A DNA stretch of 11,722 nt from Oscillospiraceae bacterium. Its GTDB lineage: Bacteria; Bacillota; Clostridia; Oscillospirales; Oscillospiraceae. Location: positions 1 through 11,722 of the forward strand of contig JAEEUX010000056.1 of the NCBI GenBank assembly GCA_016290695.1. Reading direction: 5' to 3'. How positions within the stretch are numbered: the first letter of the stretch is position 1; each line of letters starts with the position of its first letter. The notes beneath the pieces were generated by a model. That model ran no database searches. It worked only from the letters and a program-made list of their open reading frames with translations, and had not been told where the DNA came from. This document shows, one piece after another, positions 1 to 5,842 of the stretch. The position numbers and the translations under genes were made by a program.

Positions 1-1
1 G

Positions 2-48
2 GCCGAAAAGAATGGCGCCTCCGGCACGAGGGGGCCATTGACGTCGGC
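2..48. repeat. nested imperfect inverted repeat at the window edge
   Basis: GCCGA at 2-6 pairs with TCGGC at 44-48. ATGGC at 12-16 pairs with GCCAT at 34-38, and CCTC at 18-21 pairs with GAGG at 28-31 around a six-base loop. Small bulges separate the tiers. No gene is supported in bases 1-69: the open frames here are short and conflicting. It could be the tail of an upstream element, a short interspersed palindrome or a weak terminator-like fold. The window edge prevents a decision. Confidence 0.35.
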
Positions 49-77
49 TCACGATGACGACGGAAGAGAATGAATCA

Positions 78-110
78 CGGGCTGCCTCCGGATAACACGG
101 AAGCAGCCCG
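78..110 (-). terminator. hairpin terminator after the efp / zinc-ribbon unit
   Basis: Bases 78-90 and 98-110 form a 13-pair stem around a seven-base loop (gataaca). Read on the minus strand, the one imperfect pair becomes a G-U wobble. It lies about 28 bases past the stop of the zinc-ribbon gene. The following minus-strand sequence is T-rich but interrupted (GTGATTCATTCTCTT), so termination could be imperfect. Confidence 0.6.
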
Positions 111-138
111 CTTTGTCAGCAGATTACGTCTTGTACAA

Positions 139-597
139 TCAGTCCTCGTCGTCCTTGGCGCAGCAACAGTCCTCGTCCTCGTCGGAATCGAACTCGAACT
201 CCAGGGTCTCGCCGCACTTGGGACACTTGATGGAATCGTAGCTGAGAACGTCTTCGTCCACGGAGATGGTCTCGCCGCACTTGGGGCAGGTAATCTCGTA
301 GAACACCGGCTCCTCGTCGTCATCGTCATCGTCGTCGCAGCAGCAGCGGCTGTCGCAGCAGCAATCGTCGTCGTCCTCGTCCGCCAGCAGCTCTTCCACA
401 TCGGCCAGGTCGTCGCTGAGGGTGTCGATCTCCTCGGCCAGGTCCATGGCGTTTTCGTTCAGATCCTCGATCTCATGGGTGATGTCCTCCAGAAGCTCGA
501 TGATCTCCTTGAAAAGCTTACCCTCATTGGAGTCCTTGTCCAGCTTCATTCCCTCAGCCAGACCCTTGATATAGGCCGCTTTTTCCGTGATCTTCAT
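139..597 (-). CDS. CD1247-type Cys/Asp-rich zinc-ribbon protein
   Basis: This 152-residue soluble protein has no signal peptide. Residues 1-70 form an amphipathic, probably coiled-coil helical region starting KITEKAAYIKGLAEG. A very acidic segment follows, with cysteine triplets at 79-81 and 85-87. A zinc ribbon has two CPKCG knuckles (C104/C107 and C125/C128), and a third CCC lies at 144-146 near the end. The N-terminus matches what I know as the CD1247 N-terminal family of Clostridia; its function is not established. The start at 597 is preferred because GGAGG sits five bases before it. A start at 609 would place that Shine-Dalgarno inside the gene (ATGGAGGAACCCATG). It follows efp by 35 bases on the same strand, so co-transcription is likely. 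The cysteines suggest Zn or another metal, which is inference. Confidence 0.78.
   Translation of the reverse strand: MKITEKAAYIKGLAEGMKLDKDSNEGKLFKEIIELLEDITHEIEDLNENAMDLAEEIDTLSDDLADVEELLADEDDDDCCCDSRCCCDDDDDDDEEPVFYEITCPKCGETISVDEDVLSYDSIKCPKCGETLEFEFDSDEDEDCCCAKDDED
309..383. repeat. imperfect trinucleotide tract encoding Asp and Cys runs
   Basis: The plus strand here is dominated by gtc/atc and gca/gcg triplets. On the coding (minus) strand these are GAC/GAT (Asp) and TGC (Cys) codons of the zinc-ribbon protein. The tract is interrupted, not a pure microsatellite. It explains the spurious long antisense reading frame across the same bases and could be prone to in-frame length variation. 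Confidence 0.6.
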
Positions 598-632
598 GGG
601 TTCCTCCATTAAATTTGATTGTTGAACGGGGC

Positions 633-1202
633 TCAGCCCTTGCTGCGCTCCAGGTACTCGCCGGTGCGGGTATCGATCTTGATCTTGTCGCCGGGGTTGA
701 TGAAGAGAGGCACCTTCACCTCGGCGCCGGTCTCGACGATGGCGGGCTTGGTGACGTTGGTGGCAGTGTCGCCCCGGAAGCCGGGATCGGTTTCGGTGAC
801 CTCCAGCTCCACGAAGTTGGGAGGCTCGACGCCGAAAACGCTGCCCTTATAGGACATGACCTTGCAGACCATGTTCTCCTTGACGAACTTGAAGCCGTCG
901 GGAAGAAGGCCCTTGTCGAGGGGGATGGTGTCATAGGTTTCGAGGTCCATGAAGTAATAAAGGTCGCCGTCATTGTAGCTGTACTCCATGTCCTTGCGCT
1001 CAACGTAAGCGCTCTCGAACTTATCGGTGGGGTTGAAGGAAGTTTCGGTAACGGCGCCGGTGATGACGTTCTTCATCTTCGTGCGGACGAAGGCAGCGCC
1101 CTTTCCGGGCTTAACGTGCTGGAACTCGATGACGGTCATGACCTTGCCGTCCATCTCAAAGGTAACGCCGTTTCTGAAATCGCTCGCGGTAATAGTCGGC
1201 AT
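633..1202 (-). CDS. efp: translation elongation factor P
   Basis: Elongation factor P binds between the ribosomal P and E sites and relieves stalling at consecutive prolines. The 189-residue product is full length for the family. It has an N-terminal KOW-like domain containing the loop HVKPGKGAAFVR, a middle OB domain and a C-terminal OB domain with the conserved GDKIKIDTRTGEYLER end. The tip lysine of PGKG is K34, the residue post-translationally modified in several bacteria. No dedicated modification gene (epmA/epmB or similar) is visible in the window. AAAGGAG lies about nine bases before the ATG. The gene is first in a two-gene unit with the zinc-ribbon protein and has its own promoter near 1281-1309. 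Identification is secure. Confidence 0.97.
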   Translation of the reverse strand: MPTITASDFRNGVTFEMDGKVMTVIEFQHVKPGKGAAFVRTKMKNVITGAVTETSFNPTDKFESAYVERKDMEYSYNDGDLYYFMDLETYDTIPLDKGLLPDGFKFVKENMVCKVMSYKGSVFGVEPPNFVELEVTETDPGFRGDTATNVTKPAIVETGAEVKVPLFINPGDKIKIDTRTGEYLERSKG

Positions 1203-1230
1203 AAAAAATTCTCCTTTAGTATATAGATTA

Positions 1231-1250
1231 GCCGCGCGTAAAACCGCGGC
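1231..1250 (-). promoter_or_regulatory. small GC hairpin in the efp leader
   Basis: GCCGCG (1231-1236) and CGCGGC (1245-1250) form a perfect six-pair stem with an eight-base loop, between the predicted efp promoter and its ribosome binding site. The minus-strand sequence after it has no T run, so it is not a terminator. It may simply be leader structure. No known riboswitch or leader motif was recognised. Confidence 0.3.
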
Positions 1251-1280
1251 AAAAACAGTAACGCCTATAACGCTCTAATG

Positions 1281-1309
1281 ATTTTACATTACTTTTCTCC
1301 TAATTGCAA
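1281..1309 (-). promoter_or_regulatory. sigma-A-type promoter for efp
   Basis: On the minus strand, TTGCAA (1304-1309) is followed by exactly 17 bases and TAAAAT (1281-1286). Transcription would begin near 1274, giving a leader of roughly 70 bases that contains the small GC hairpin. The match is good at both hexamers and the strand and distance suit efp. No experimental support is available here. Confidence 0.6.
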
Positions 1310-1323
1310 TACTTTTTTCAATG

Positions 1324-1399
1324 TTACGGCTTCATAATTACGCCGGGGTCAGTTCCGCCCTACGATGTTTATGTTATGCTGGACTTACCGCTTCATAAT
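1324..1399. repeat. 15-base direct repeat pair in the efp / CDF intergenic region
   Basis: TTACGGCTTCATAAT at 1324-1338 recurs as TTACCGCTTCATAAT at 1385-1399, differing at one base, with starts 61 bases apart (about six helical turns). The first copy lies just upstream of the efp -35 element. The second lies immediately upstream of the AT-rich stretch expected to hold the transporter promoter. This spacing and placement suit paired operator sites, but no regulator was recognised. Confidence 0.5.
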
Positions 1400-1414
1400 A
1401 TGGTAATATATAAA
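1385..1414 (+). promoter_or_regulatory. tentative promoter region for the CDF transporter
   Basis: The AT-rich sequence TAATATATAAAAT (1404-1416) offers several -10-like hexamers, with only weak -35 partners (TGGACT at 1380-1385 or TTACCG at 1385-1390). The ribosome binding site AGGAG at 1420-1424 leaves little room for a leader. The location is reasonable but the exact hexamers are uncertain. Confidence 0.3.
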
Positions 1415-1434
1415 ATTGTAGGAGTTGAGCGATT

Positions 1435-2601
1435 TTGATTTCTCTTTTGGCTTCACTGTTCATCAAGGACCGCAAAAATTATGCCGACGCTGCCGTTCGC
1501 AGCGCCTACGGTTCGCTTTGCAGCATTACGGGCATCGTGCTGAACCTTGTGCTTTTCGCCATCAAATACTTCGCGGGCATGGTATCGGGCTCCATCGCCA
1601 TCACTGCCGACGCCTTCAACAATCTCTCCGACGCAAGCTCCTCCATCATCACCTTTGTCGGCTTCAAGGCGGCGGCCAGCAGGCCGGACTCGGATCATCC
1701 CTTCGGCCACGGCAGGTACGAATACCTCTCCGGCTTCATTGTTTCAATAATCATCCTTATCATGGGCTTTGAGCTTGCAAAAAGCTCTGTCGAAAAAATT
1801 ATTCACCCCGTTTCCGCGGAGCTGAGCGCCCTTTCCTTTATAATCCTCGGCGTATCCATCCTCGTCAAGCTCTATATGTTCATATATAACCGCCGCTACG
1901 CCCGCCTCACATCCTCGCCCGCCCTTTCGGCGACTGCGACGGACAGTCTGAGCGACTGCGTTTCCACCTTCGTCGTTATGCTTTGCGGCCTTGTTTCGCG
2001 CTACGCGGGCTTTAACGCCGACGCTTACGGCGGCATTCTCGTTTCGCTTTTCATCCTCTGGTCCGGCATTTCCGCCGCAAAGGACACTATCAGCCCCCTC
2101 ATCGGCTCCGCGCCCTCCGCCGAATTCGTCTCCGAGGTCGAGAATATAATCCGCTCACATGAGGAGATCATCGGCATACACGACATGATGGTGCATGATT
2201 ACGGCCCCGGGCGCAGGATAGTTTCCGTTCACGGCGAGGTTTCCGGCGCGGGCGATATATTCGCCCTGCACGATGTTATCGACAATATCGAGACCGAGCT
2301 CCAGCAAAAACTCGGCTGCGAGGCCGTTATACATATGGACCCCATCGACATGGAGGACAGCCGCGTTTTCGAGCTGCGCGATTTCGTTTCCTCATATCTG
2401 AAAGGCATAAGCCCGGAGCTTTCGGTGCATGACCTGCGCATCGTCCCCGGAACGAGCCACAGCAACGTGATATTCGACCTCGTCGTTCCCCCGCGCTTCC
2501 CCATAGCCGCCGACGCCGTTTCCGGGCAGCTTTCATCCGCCGTTTCCGAGCGTTTCCCCGGCTGCAACTGCGTTATCAAAACAGAAAATTCTTATGTTTA
2601 A
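1435..2601 (+). CDS. cation diffusion facilitator (CDF) transporter with doubled C-terminal domain
   Basis: This inner-membrane metal/proton antiporter probably exports divalent metal from the cytoplasm. Six membrane segments lie roughly at residues 29-49, 53-78, 96-114, 132-150, 170-187 and 196-212. Family motifs include TADAFNNLSDA in the second segment (D59, N63, D66), DHPFGHGR after it, and D170-x3-D174 in the fifth. Zinc-specific members usually carry His in this fifth-segment site, so Mn or Fe is a better guess than Zn; this is inference. Two cytoplasmic C-terminal domains appear in tandem (about 225-302 and 310-388), each with an [IV]HD motif (H249-D250 and H332-D333). At 388 residues it is longer than the roughly 300-residue YiiP type. 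The start is TTG at 1435 with AGGAG ten bases upstream, and the N-terminus MISLLASLFIKD fits the family. Confidence 0.88.
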   Translation: MISLLASLFIKDRKNYADAAVRSAYGSLCSITGIVLNLVLFAIKYFAGMVSGSIAITADAFNNLSDASSSIITFVGFKAAASRPDSDHPFGHGRYEYLSGFIVSIIILIMGFELAKSSVEKIIHPVSAELSALSFIILGVSILVKLYMFIYNRRYARLTSSPALSATATDSLSDCVSTFVVMLCGLVSRYAGFNADAYGGILVSLFILWSGISAAKDTISPLIGSAPSAEFVSEVENIIRSHEEIIGIHDMMVHDYGPGRRIVSVHGEVSGAGDIFALHDVIDNIETELQQKLGCEAVIHMDPIDMEDSRVFELRDFVSSYLKGISPELSVHDLRIVPGTSHSNVIFDLVVPPRFPIAADAVSGQLSSAVSERFPGCNCVIKTENSYV

Positions 2602-2605
2602 ATAT

Positions 2606-2611
2606 AGGAGG
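2606..2611 (+). promoter_or_regulatory. strong ribosome binding site of the glyoxalase-fold gene
   Basis: A perfect AGGAGG sits eight bases before the ATG at 2620 and only four bases past the transporter stop. No promoter fits in the 18-base gap, which argues that the two genes are translated from one message. Confidence 0.8.
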
Positions 2612-2619
2612 AAAGAAAC

Positions 2620-2988
2620 ATGAAATTCAAAATGATACACGAATGCTACAACGTCCTTGACCTTGACCGCTCCCTGAAATTCTACGAGGAAGCGGTCGGC
2701 CTGCACGAAAAGTTCCGCATCGCCGCGCCGGACGGCTCCTTTATTCTCTGCTTCATCGGCAACGAGGAAAGCAGCTTCGAGCTTGAGCTGACCTGGCTGC
2801 GCGACCATAAGGAGCCCTACAATCTCGGCGAGGGCGAATTCCATCTCGCCTTCCAGCCGGACGACTATGAGGCCGCCCACAAGAAGCACAGCGAAATGGG
2901 CTGCATATGCTTTGAAAACAAGCAGCTCGGCGTTTATTTCATCGAGGACCCGGACGGCTACTGGCTCGAAATGGTTCCCAAGCACTGA
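2620..2988 (+). CDS. glyoxalase I-like VOC-fold metalloenzyme
   Basis: This 122-residue protein of the vicinal oxygen chelate superfamily resembles lactoylglutathione lyase, which isomerises the methylglyoxal-thiol hemithioacetal in the cytoplasm. The four metal ligands of bacterial glyoxalase I are all present: H7 (MIHECYNVLDL), E56 (LELTW), H75 (EFHLAF) and E117 (DGYWLEMV). Two beta-alpha-beta-beta-beta modules cover about residues 4-60 and 72-120, and the EDPDGYWLE end is typical. Many clostridia lack glutathione, so another thiol cofactor or another VOC reaction is possible. The gene begins 18 bases after the CDF transporter and is probably co-transcribed with it; a shared function is not evident. 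Fold assignment is firm, substrate is not. Confidence 0.87.
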   Translation: MKFKMIHECYNVLDLDRSLKFYEEAVGLHEKFRIAAPDGSFILCFIGNEESSFELELTWLRDHKEPYNLGEGEFHLAFQPDDYEAAHKKHSEMGCICFENKQLGVYFIEDPDGYWLEMVPKH

Positions 2989-3000
2989 TTTTTTAACAGC

Positions 3001-3042
3001 AAAATCCCGATGAAGCCAATTTCGGAAATTCATCGGGATTTT
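3001..3042. terminator. bidirectional terminator between the VOC and TatD-family genes
   Basis: Bases 3001-3014 pair perfectly with 3029-3042 (14 pairs, core ATCCCGATGAA) around a 14-base loop. In the plus direction the stem runs into TTTTTTCATTTT, a strong U-tract after the glyoxalase-like gene. In the minus direction the arm ends in TTTT before GCTGTTAAA, so it can also stop the convergent TatD-family transcript, more weakly. Confidence 0.88.
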
Positions 3043-3054
3043 TTCATTTTCTCA

Positions 3055-3816
3055 TCACTCAATCGAAAAGAATTTTTTTCCGTTTTCGAGAGTTATTCTT
3101 GCGATTTTCTCTGCCGTCGTGCCGCGTACCTTCGCTATGAACCCGGCTATATATTTGAGGTATGAGGAATCGTTGCGCTCGCCTCGGCAGGGCACGGGCG
3201 TCATGTAGGGGCTGTCGGTCTCTATCATGAACCTGTCCTCGGGCATGGAGGCGATTATCTCCGGCGCTTTTTTGTTGTTTTTGAAGGTTATGGAGCCCGT
3301 GAAGGATATGTTCCAGCCTGCCTTGAGTATTTCCCTGCTCATTTCGAGGCTGCCGGAATAACAGTGGACGACGCCGCGAACCGCAGGGTAATCGCGCATT
3401 ATCTTCAAAAAGTCCTCGTGCGCCTCCCTGTCGTGGACTATAACGGGCAGGCCGAGCGCCCCGGCGAGCTCCATCTGCCTGCGAAAAACCTCTATCTGCC
3501 TGTCGCGCGGCGAAAAATCGTAATGGTAGTCAAGGCCGATTTCACCGACGGCAACGGTCTTTTCGCGGCGGCAAAGCGCCTCTATCTCCGCGAAGGCAGC
3601 TTCGTCCGCGCCCTCCGCCTCATGGGGATGTATCCCGGCAGCGGCGTAAACAAAGGGGAAGCGCTCGCTCAGTTCGGCGGCAATGCGCGAGGTTTTCAGG
3701 TCGCTGCCCGGGTCTACTATAAGCTCGACGCCCTTTGAGGGCATGGAGGACAGGAGCTCGTATCTGTCGGCGTCGAATTTAACATCGTCATAGTGTGCGT
3801 GAGTGTCGAAAAACAT
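3055..3816 (-). CDS. TatD-family metal-dependent hydrolase (putative DNase)
   Basis: This cytoplasmic TIM-barrel amidohydrolase belongs to the TatD family, whose characterised members are metal-dependent DNases, some active in DNA repair. The 253-residue protein has all the hallmark motifs: FDTHAH (H6, H8), AAGIHPHE, GEIGLDYHYD (E92), VIVHDREAHED (H128), HCYSG (H151) and IETDSPYM (D201). Length is normal. ATG at 3816 is chosen because AGGTGA lies just before it at proper spacing. The in-frame GTG at 3825 is part of that Shine-Dalgarno and has none of its own. It is divergent from secG with a shared promoter region and convergent with the glyoxalase-like gene. It is not in the metS-adjacent context usual for the housekeeping Bacillus homologue, so the exact orthologue is uncertain. 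Confidence 0.92.
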   Translation of the reverse strand: MFFDTHAHYDDVKFDADRYELLSSMPSKGVELIVDPGSDLKTSRIAAELSERFPFVYAAAGIHPHEAEGADEAAFAEIEALCRREKTVAVGEIGLDYHYDFSPRDRQIEVFRRQMELAGALGLPVIVHDREAHEDFLKIMRDYPAVRGVVHCYSGSLEMSREILKAGWNISFTGSITFKNNKKAPEIIASMPEDRFMIETDSPYMTPVPCRGERNDSSYLKYIAGFIAKVRGTTAEKIARITLENGKKFFSIE

Positions 3817-3842
3817 AATTTTCACCTAAAATAAAAAAATAC

Positions 3843-3871
3843 TTGAAATTGTGCCGGACTTATGATACCAT
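3843..3871 (+). promoter_or_regulatory. extended -10 promoter for secG
   Basis: TTGAAA (3843-3848), a 17-base spacer and TACCAT (3866-3871), preceded by TGA in the TGn extended -10 position, form a good plus-strand promoter. Transcription would begin near 3878. The leader holds a short CGCGC/GCGCG hairpin at 3915-3929 before the ribosome binding site AAAGGA (3940-3945). Confidence 0.6.
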
Positions 3872-3890
3872 ACTTTGTGTGTGAATAAAA
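3862..3890 (-). promoter_or_regulatory. opposing promoter for the TatD-family gene sharing the secG -10
   Basis: On the minus strand, TATCAT (3862-3867) is preceded by TGG in the extended -10 position and, 17 bases upstream, by the weak -35 TTTTAT (3885-3890). Its -10 overlaps the secG -10 in the near-palindrome TATGATACCATA (3861-3872). The predicted start near 3855 gives a leader of about 40 bases to the ATG at 3816. Confidence 0.5.
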
Positions 3891-3955
3891 GCATTATATT
3901 TGTTTATAGGTCTTCGCGCTTTTTGCGCGGGCTTTATTGAAAGGATTGTTTGTTT

Positions 3956-4186
3956 ATGCAGCTCGCTCTCACTATCGTACAGCTTATCTGTGCGCTCGCT
4001 GTCGTTGTCATCGTGCTTTTCCAGTCCGGCAAGAGTGCCGGTCTTTCCGGCGCTATCTCCGGCGCCGCCGATACATTCATGGCCAAAAACAAGGCTCATT
4101 CCATAGACTCGAAGCTTGCTAAAGCAACCAAGTGGGTCGCCATAGCCTTCGTCGTGCTCACGCTCGTTCTCAATATCATCGCGTGA
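3956..4186 (+). CDS. secG: preprotein translocase subunit SecG
   Basis: SecG is the small membrane subunit of the SecYEG channel and assists SecA-driven protein export. The 76-residue product has two membrane segments (about residues 4-22 and 58-75). The conserved loop contains LFQSGKSAGLSGAISG and matches the family's Q-x-GK-x2-GLSG pattern. The start is ATG at 3956, ten bases after AAAGGA; the in-frame TTG at 3950 lies too close to that site. A strong terminator follows at once, so the frequent Bacillota order secG-rnr-smpB is not present here. Confidence 0.93.
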   Translation: MQLALTIVQLICALAVVVIVLFQSGKSAGLSGAISGAADTFMAKNKAHSIDSKLAKATKWVAIAFVVLTLVLNIIA

Positions 4187-4207
4187 GTTTGATTAATTTG
4201 GTTATCG

Positions 4208-4241
4208 CAGCGCACTGATTTATTCGGTGCGCTGTTTTTTT
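4208..4241 (+). terminator. rho-independent terminator of secG
   Basis: CAGCGCACTGA (4208-4218) pairs with TCGGTGCGCTG (4224-4234), 11 pairs with one G-T wobble and a five-base loop, followed directly by seven T at 4235-4241. It lies 21 bases after the secG stop and isolates secG from the protease gene. Confidence 0.95.
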
Positions 4242-4301
4242 CTTCAAAAATAATTTACAAAATAATGTTTTATTATTCCGATTCATTTGATAAACTATGC
4301 T

Positions 4302-4307
4302 TATAAT
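4302..4307 (+). promoter_or_regulatory. likely -10 element for the SLH protease gene
   Basis: A perfect TATAAT at 4302-4307 lies 31 bases before the chosen ATG. No convincing -35 sits 16-18 bases upstream (the 17-base position reads CGATTC). The surrounding 4240-4310 sequence is strongly AT-rich. The preceding terminator makes an independent promoter necessary. Confidence 0.45.
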
Positions 4308-4338
4308 TAATGCAAGCAAGTTACCCAAGGAGAACATT

Positions 4339-5739
4339 ATGAAGCTCATCAAAAAAATCGCGGCGGCGGCCTGTGCCCTCGCCTTTTCCGCTTCGCTCGC
4401 CTCCGGCGCAGGCGCGGCTTACATAAGCGAAAACGCCTCGAGATCGGCGGATATTCTTTACACGCTCGGCCTCATTCAGGGCACGGACAAGGGCTATGAG
4501 CTTGAGCGCCAGCCCACGCGCGCCGAGGCGCTGGCCTTCATTCTCCGTCTCAGCGGCCTTGAGGGCGACGTTCTGGCCGGGTCTTACAGCCAGCCGTTTA
4601 CAGACGTTCCTGCCTGGGCGGAGGATTATATCGCCTTCGGCTACGCGCTCGGCCTCGTAAACGGCAGGACGAGCGAGCTTTTTGCGCCTAACGCGCCCGT
4701 TTCCGAGAACGATTTTTCCGCCATGCTCCTGCGTTCCTTCGGCTATAACGATACGCTCGGAGACTTTTCATGGGACAAGGCCCCGGAATTTGCCGCCCGC
4801 CTCGGCTTTATTGAGCGCGATGGGGACGGTTACTTTACGCGCGGCGATATGTTCACGGCGGCAGTCAAGGCGCTGTCTCACAGCGTCAAGGGCTCGTCCG
4901 AGCCCCTTATCACGACGCTTTCCCGCAGCGGCGCGGTGGACGCCTCCGTCGCCTCCGCCGTGGGCTACCCGCTCGGGCGCGCGCTGAGCGGCGCGGAGAT
5001 TTCCGAGGCCTGCTCAAGCGCCGTTTTCACCATGCATTATTATGACTCGGTCGCGGGCTTTATAGCCGACCAGCCCATCGGCTACTCCAGCGCGTTCTTT
5101 ATCACCTCCGGCGGCGTCGCCGTGAGCAATTACCACCCCTTTGCCGAGGCAACTATCGCCTGCGCCTTTTTGAACAACGGCGAAAAGTACCTTCTCGATA
5201 AGATTTTATTCTTCGATAATAAGCTCGACGCCGTTGTTTTCACCATCAAGTCCACGGCCTTCGGCGGGGTCGCCGTATCCGCGTTCCCGTATCTCGACAC
5301 GATGGGCAGCGAAAGCGTCCATAACGGCGACGCGGTTTACGCCATCGGCAGCCCCCTCGGCTTGAACGACTGCATATCCTACGGCATCGTGAGCAACCGC
5401 AGCCGCATCGTTGACGGTTTCTCCGCCCCCATGATACAGAACACCGCGCCCATCTCCCAGGGCAGCAGCGGCGGAGCGCTCGTAAACGCCTTCGGCAAGG
5501 CCGTCGGTCTCACCAGCGCGGGCTTTGTCTACGGGCAGAACATGAACATCGCCGTCCCGCTCGATTTTCTCTCCGGGCTTGACCTTTCAAGCCCCGGCTG
5601 CAGCATCCTCGAAATGCGCGGAATAGTTGACGAGCAGGCGGAGAAGGAGGCGGCGGAGGCCGCCGCAGCCGCAGAAGCCGAAGCGCGCGGCGAAAGCGCG
5701 GATGGCGGAGAGGAAGCTTCCGCCCCCGACGGCGAATAA
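4339..5739 (+). CDS. SLH-anchored trypsin/HtrA-like serine protease
   Basis: This 466-residue exported protein is predicted to be a cell-surface serine protease. Residues 1-27 form a signal peptide (KLIKK, hydrophobic core, ASGAGAA cleavage region). SLH-like segments follow at about 32-75, 86-133 (FTDVPAWAEDYIAFGYALGLVNG) and a weaker one at 144-180. SLH domains usually bind pyruvylated cell-wall polymers. Residues about 225-415 form a chymotrypsin-fold domain with the full triad: H266 in VSNYHPF, D297 in NKLDAVVF and S377 in QGSSGGALVN. No PDZ domain is seen. The last 36 residues are Ala/Glu-rich (EAAEAAAAAEAEARGE). The start at 4339 has AAGGAG six bases upstream; the in-frame ATG at 4297 overlaps the predicted promoter. 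Substrate is unknown: surface protein processing or envelope quality control are possibilities. Confidence 0.85.
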   Translation: MKLIKKIAAAACALAFSASLASGAGAAYISENASRSADILYTLGLIQGTDKGYELERQPTRAEALAFILRLSGLEGDVLAGSYSQPFTDVPAWAEDYIAFGYALGLVNGRTSELFAPNAPVSENDFSAMLLRSFGYNDTLGDFSWDKAPEFAARLGFIERDGDGYFTRGDMFTAAVKALSHSVKGSSEPLITTLSRSGAVDASVASAVGYPLGRALSGAEISEACSSAVFTMHYYDSVAGFIADQPIGYSSAFFITSGGVAVSNYHPFAEATIACAFLNNGEKYLLDKILFFDNKLDAVVFTIKSTAFGGVAVSAFPYLDTMGSESVHNGDAVYAIGSPLGLNDCISYGIVSNRSRIVDGFSAPMIQNTAPISQGSSGGALVNAFGKAVGLTSAGFVYGQNMNIAVPLDFLSGLDLSSPGCSILEMRGIVDEQAEKEAAEAAAAAEAEARGESADGGEEASAPDGE

Positions 5740-5761
5740 TCCCCCCGCTTGCAGATAATAA

Positions 5762-5790
5762 TTGACTATCACTATTAATAATATTATAAT
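5762..5790 (+). promoter_or_regulatory. strong sigma-A-type promoter for the CBS-ACT gene
   Basis: TTGACT (5762-5767), a 17-base AT-rich spacer and a perfect TATAAT (5785-5790) lie 53 bases before the start codon. Transcription would start near 5797. No clear terminator separates the protease gene from this promoter, so some read-through from upstream is possible. Confidence 0.8.
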
Positions 5791-5842
5791 AATATCAGAA
5801 ACACGGCGAGCGCGCAGCGTTTGCTGAAAAGGAGGTTTTCTC

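Noticed and set aside
1..57. Short open stretch at the left edge that could be the end of an upstream plus-strand gene
   Set aside because: Only 18 codons before a stop, other frames are equally open, and nothing in the translation is recognisable. The bases are better described as an inverted repeat.
309..383. Repetitive tract considered as a CRISPR-like or intergenic repeat array
   Set aside because: The unit is three bases, there are no spacers, and it is explained by Asp and Cys codons.
70..612. Long plus-strand open frame of 180 codons
   Set aside because: It lies antisense to the zinc-ribbon gene and arises from repeated Asp/Cys codons. Its translation is low-complexity Val/Leu/Ala, and there is no supporting ribosome binding site.
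615..1226. Plus-strand open frame opposite efp
   Set aside because: efp is unmistakable on the minus strand; the opposite frame has no family signal.
1231..1250. GC hairpin upstream of efp read as a terminator or riboswitch
   Set aside because: It lacks a T-tract in the efp direction, is only six pairs long, and matches no leader motif I know. It is kept only as a weak leader feature.
4297..4338. Earlier in-frame ATG for the SLH protease
   Set aside because: It overlaps the predicted TATAAT and has no Shine-Dalgarno, and the added residues precede a perfect signal peptide start. ATG at 4339 has AAGGAG at good spacing.
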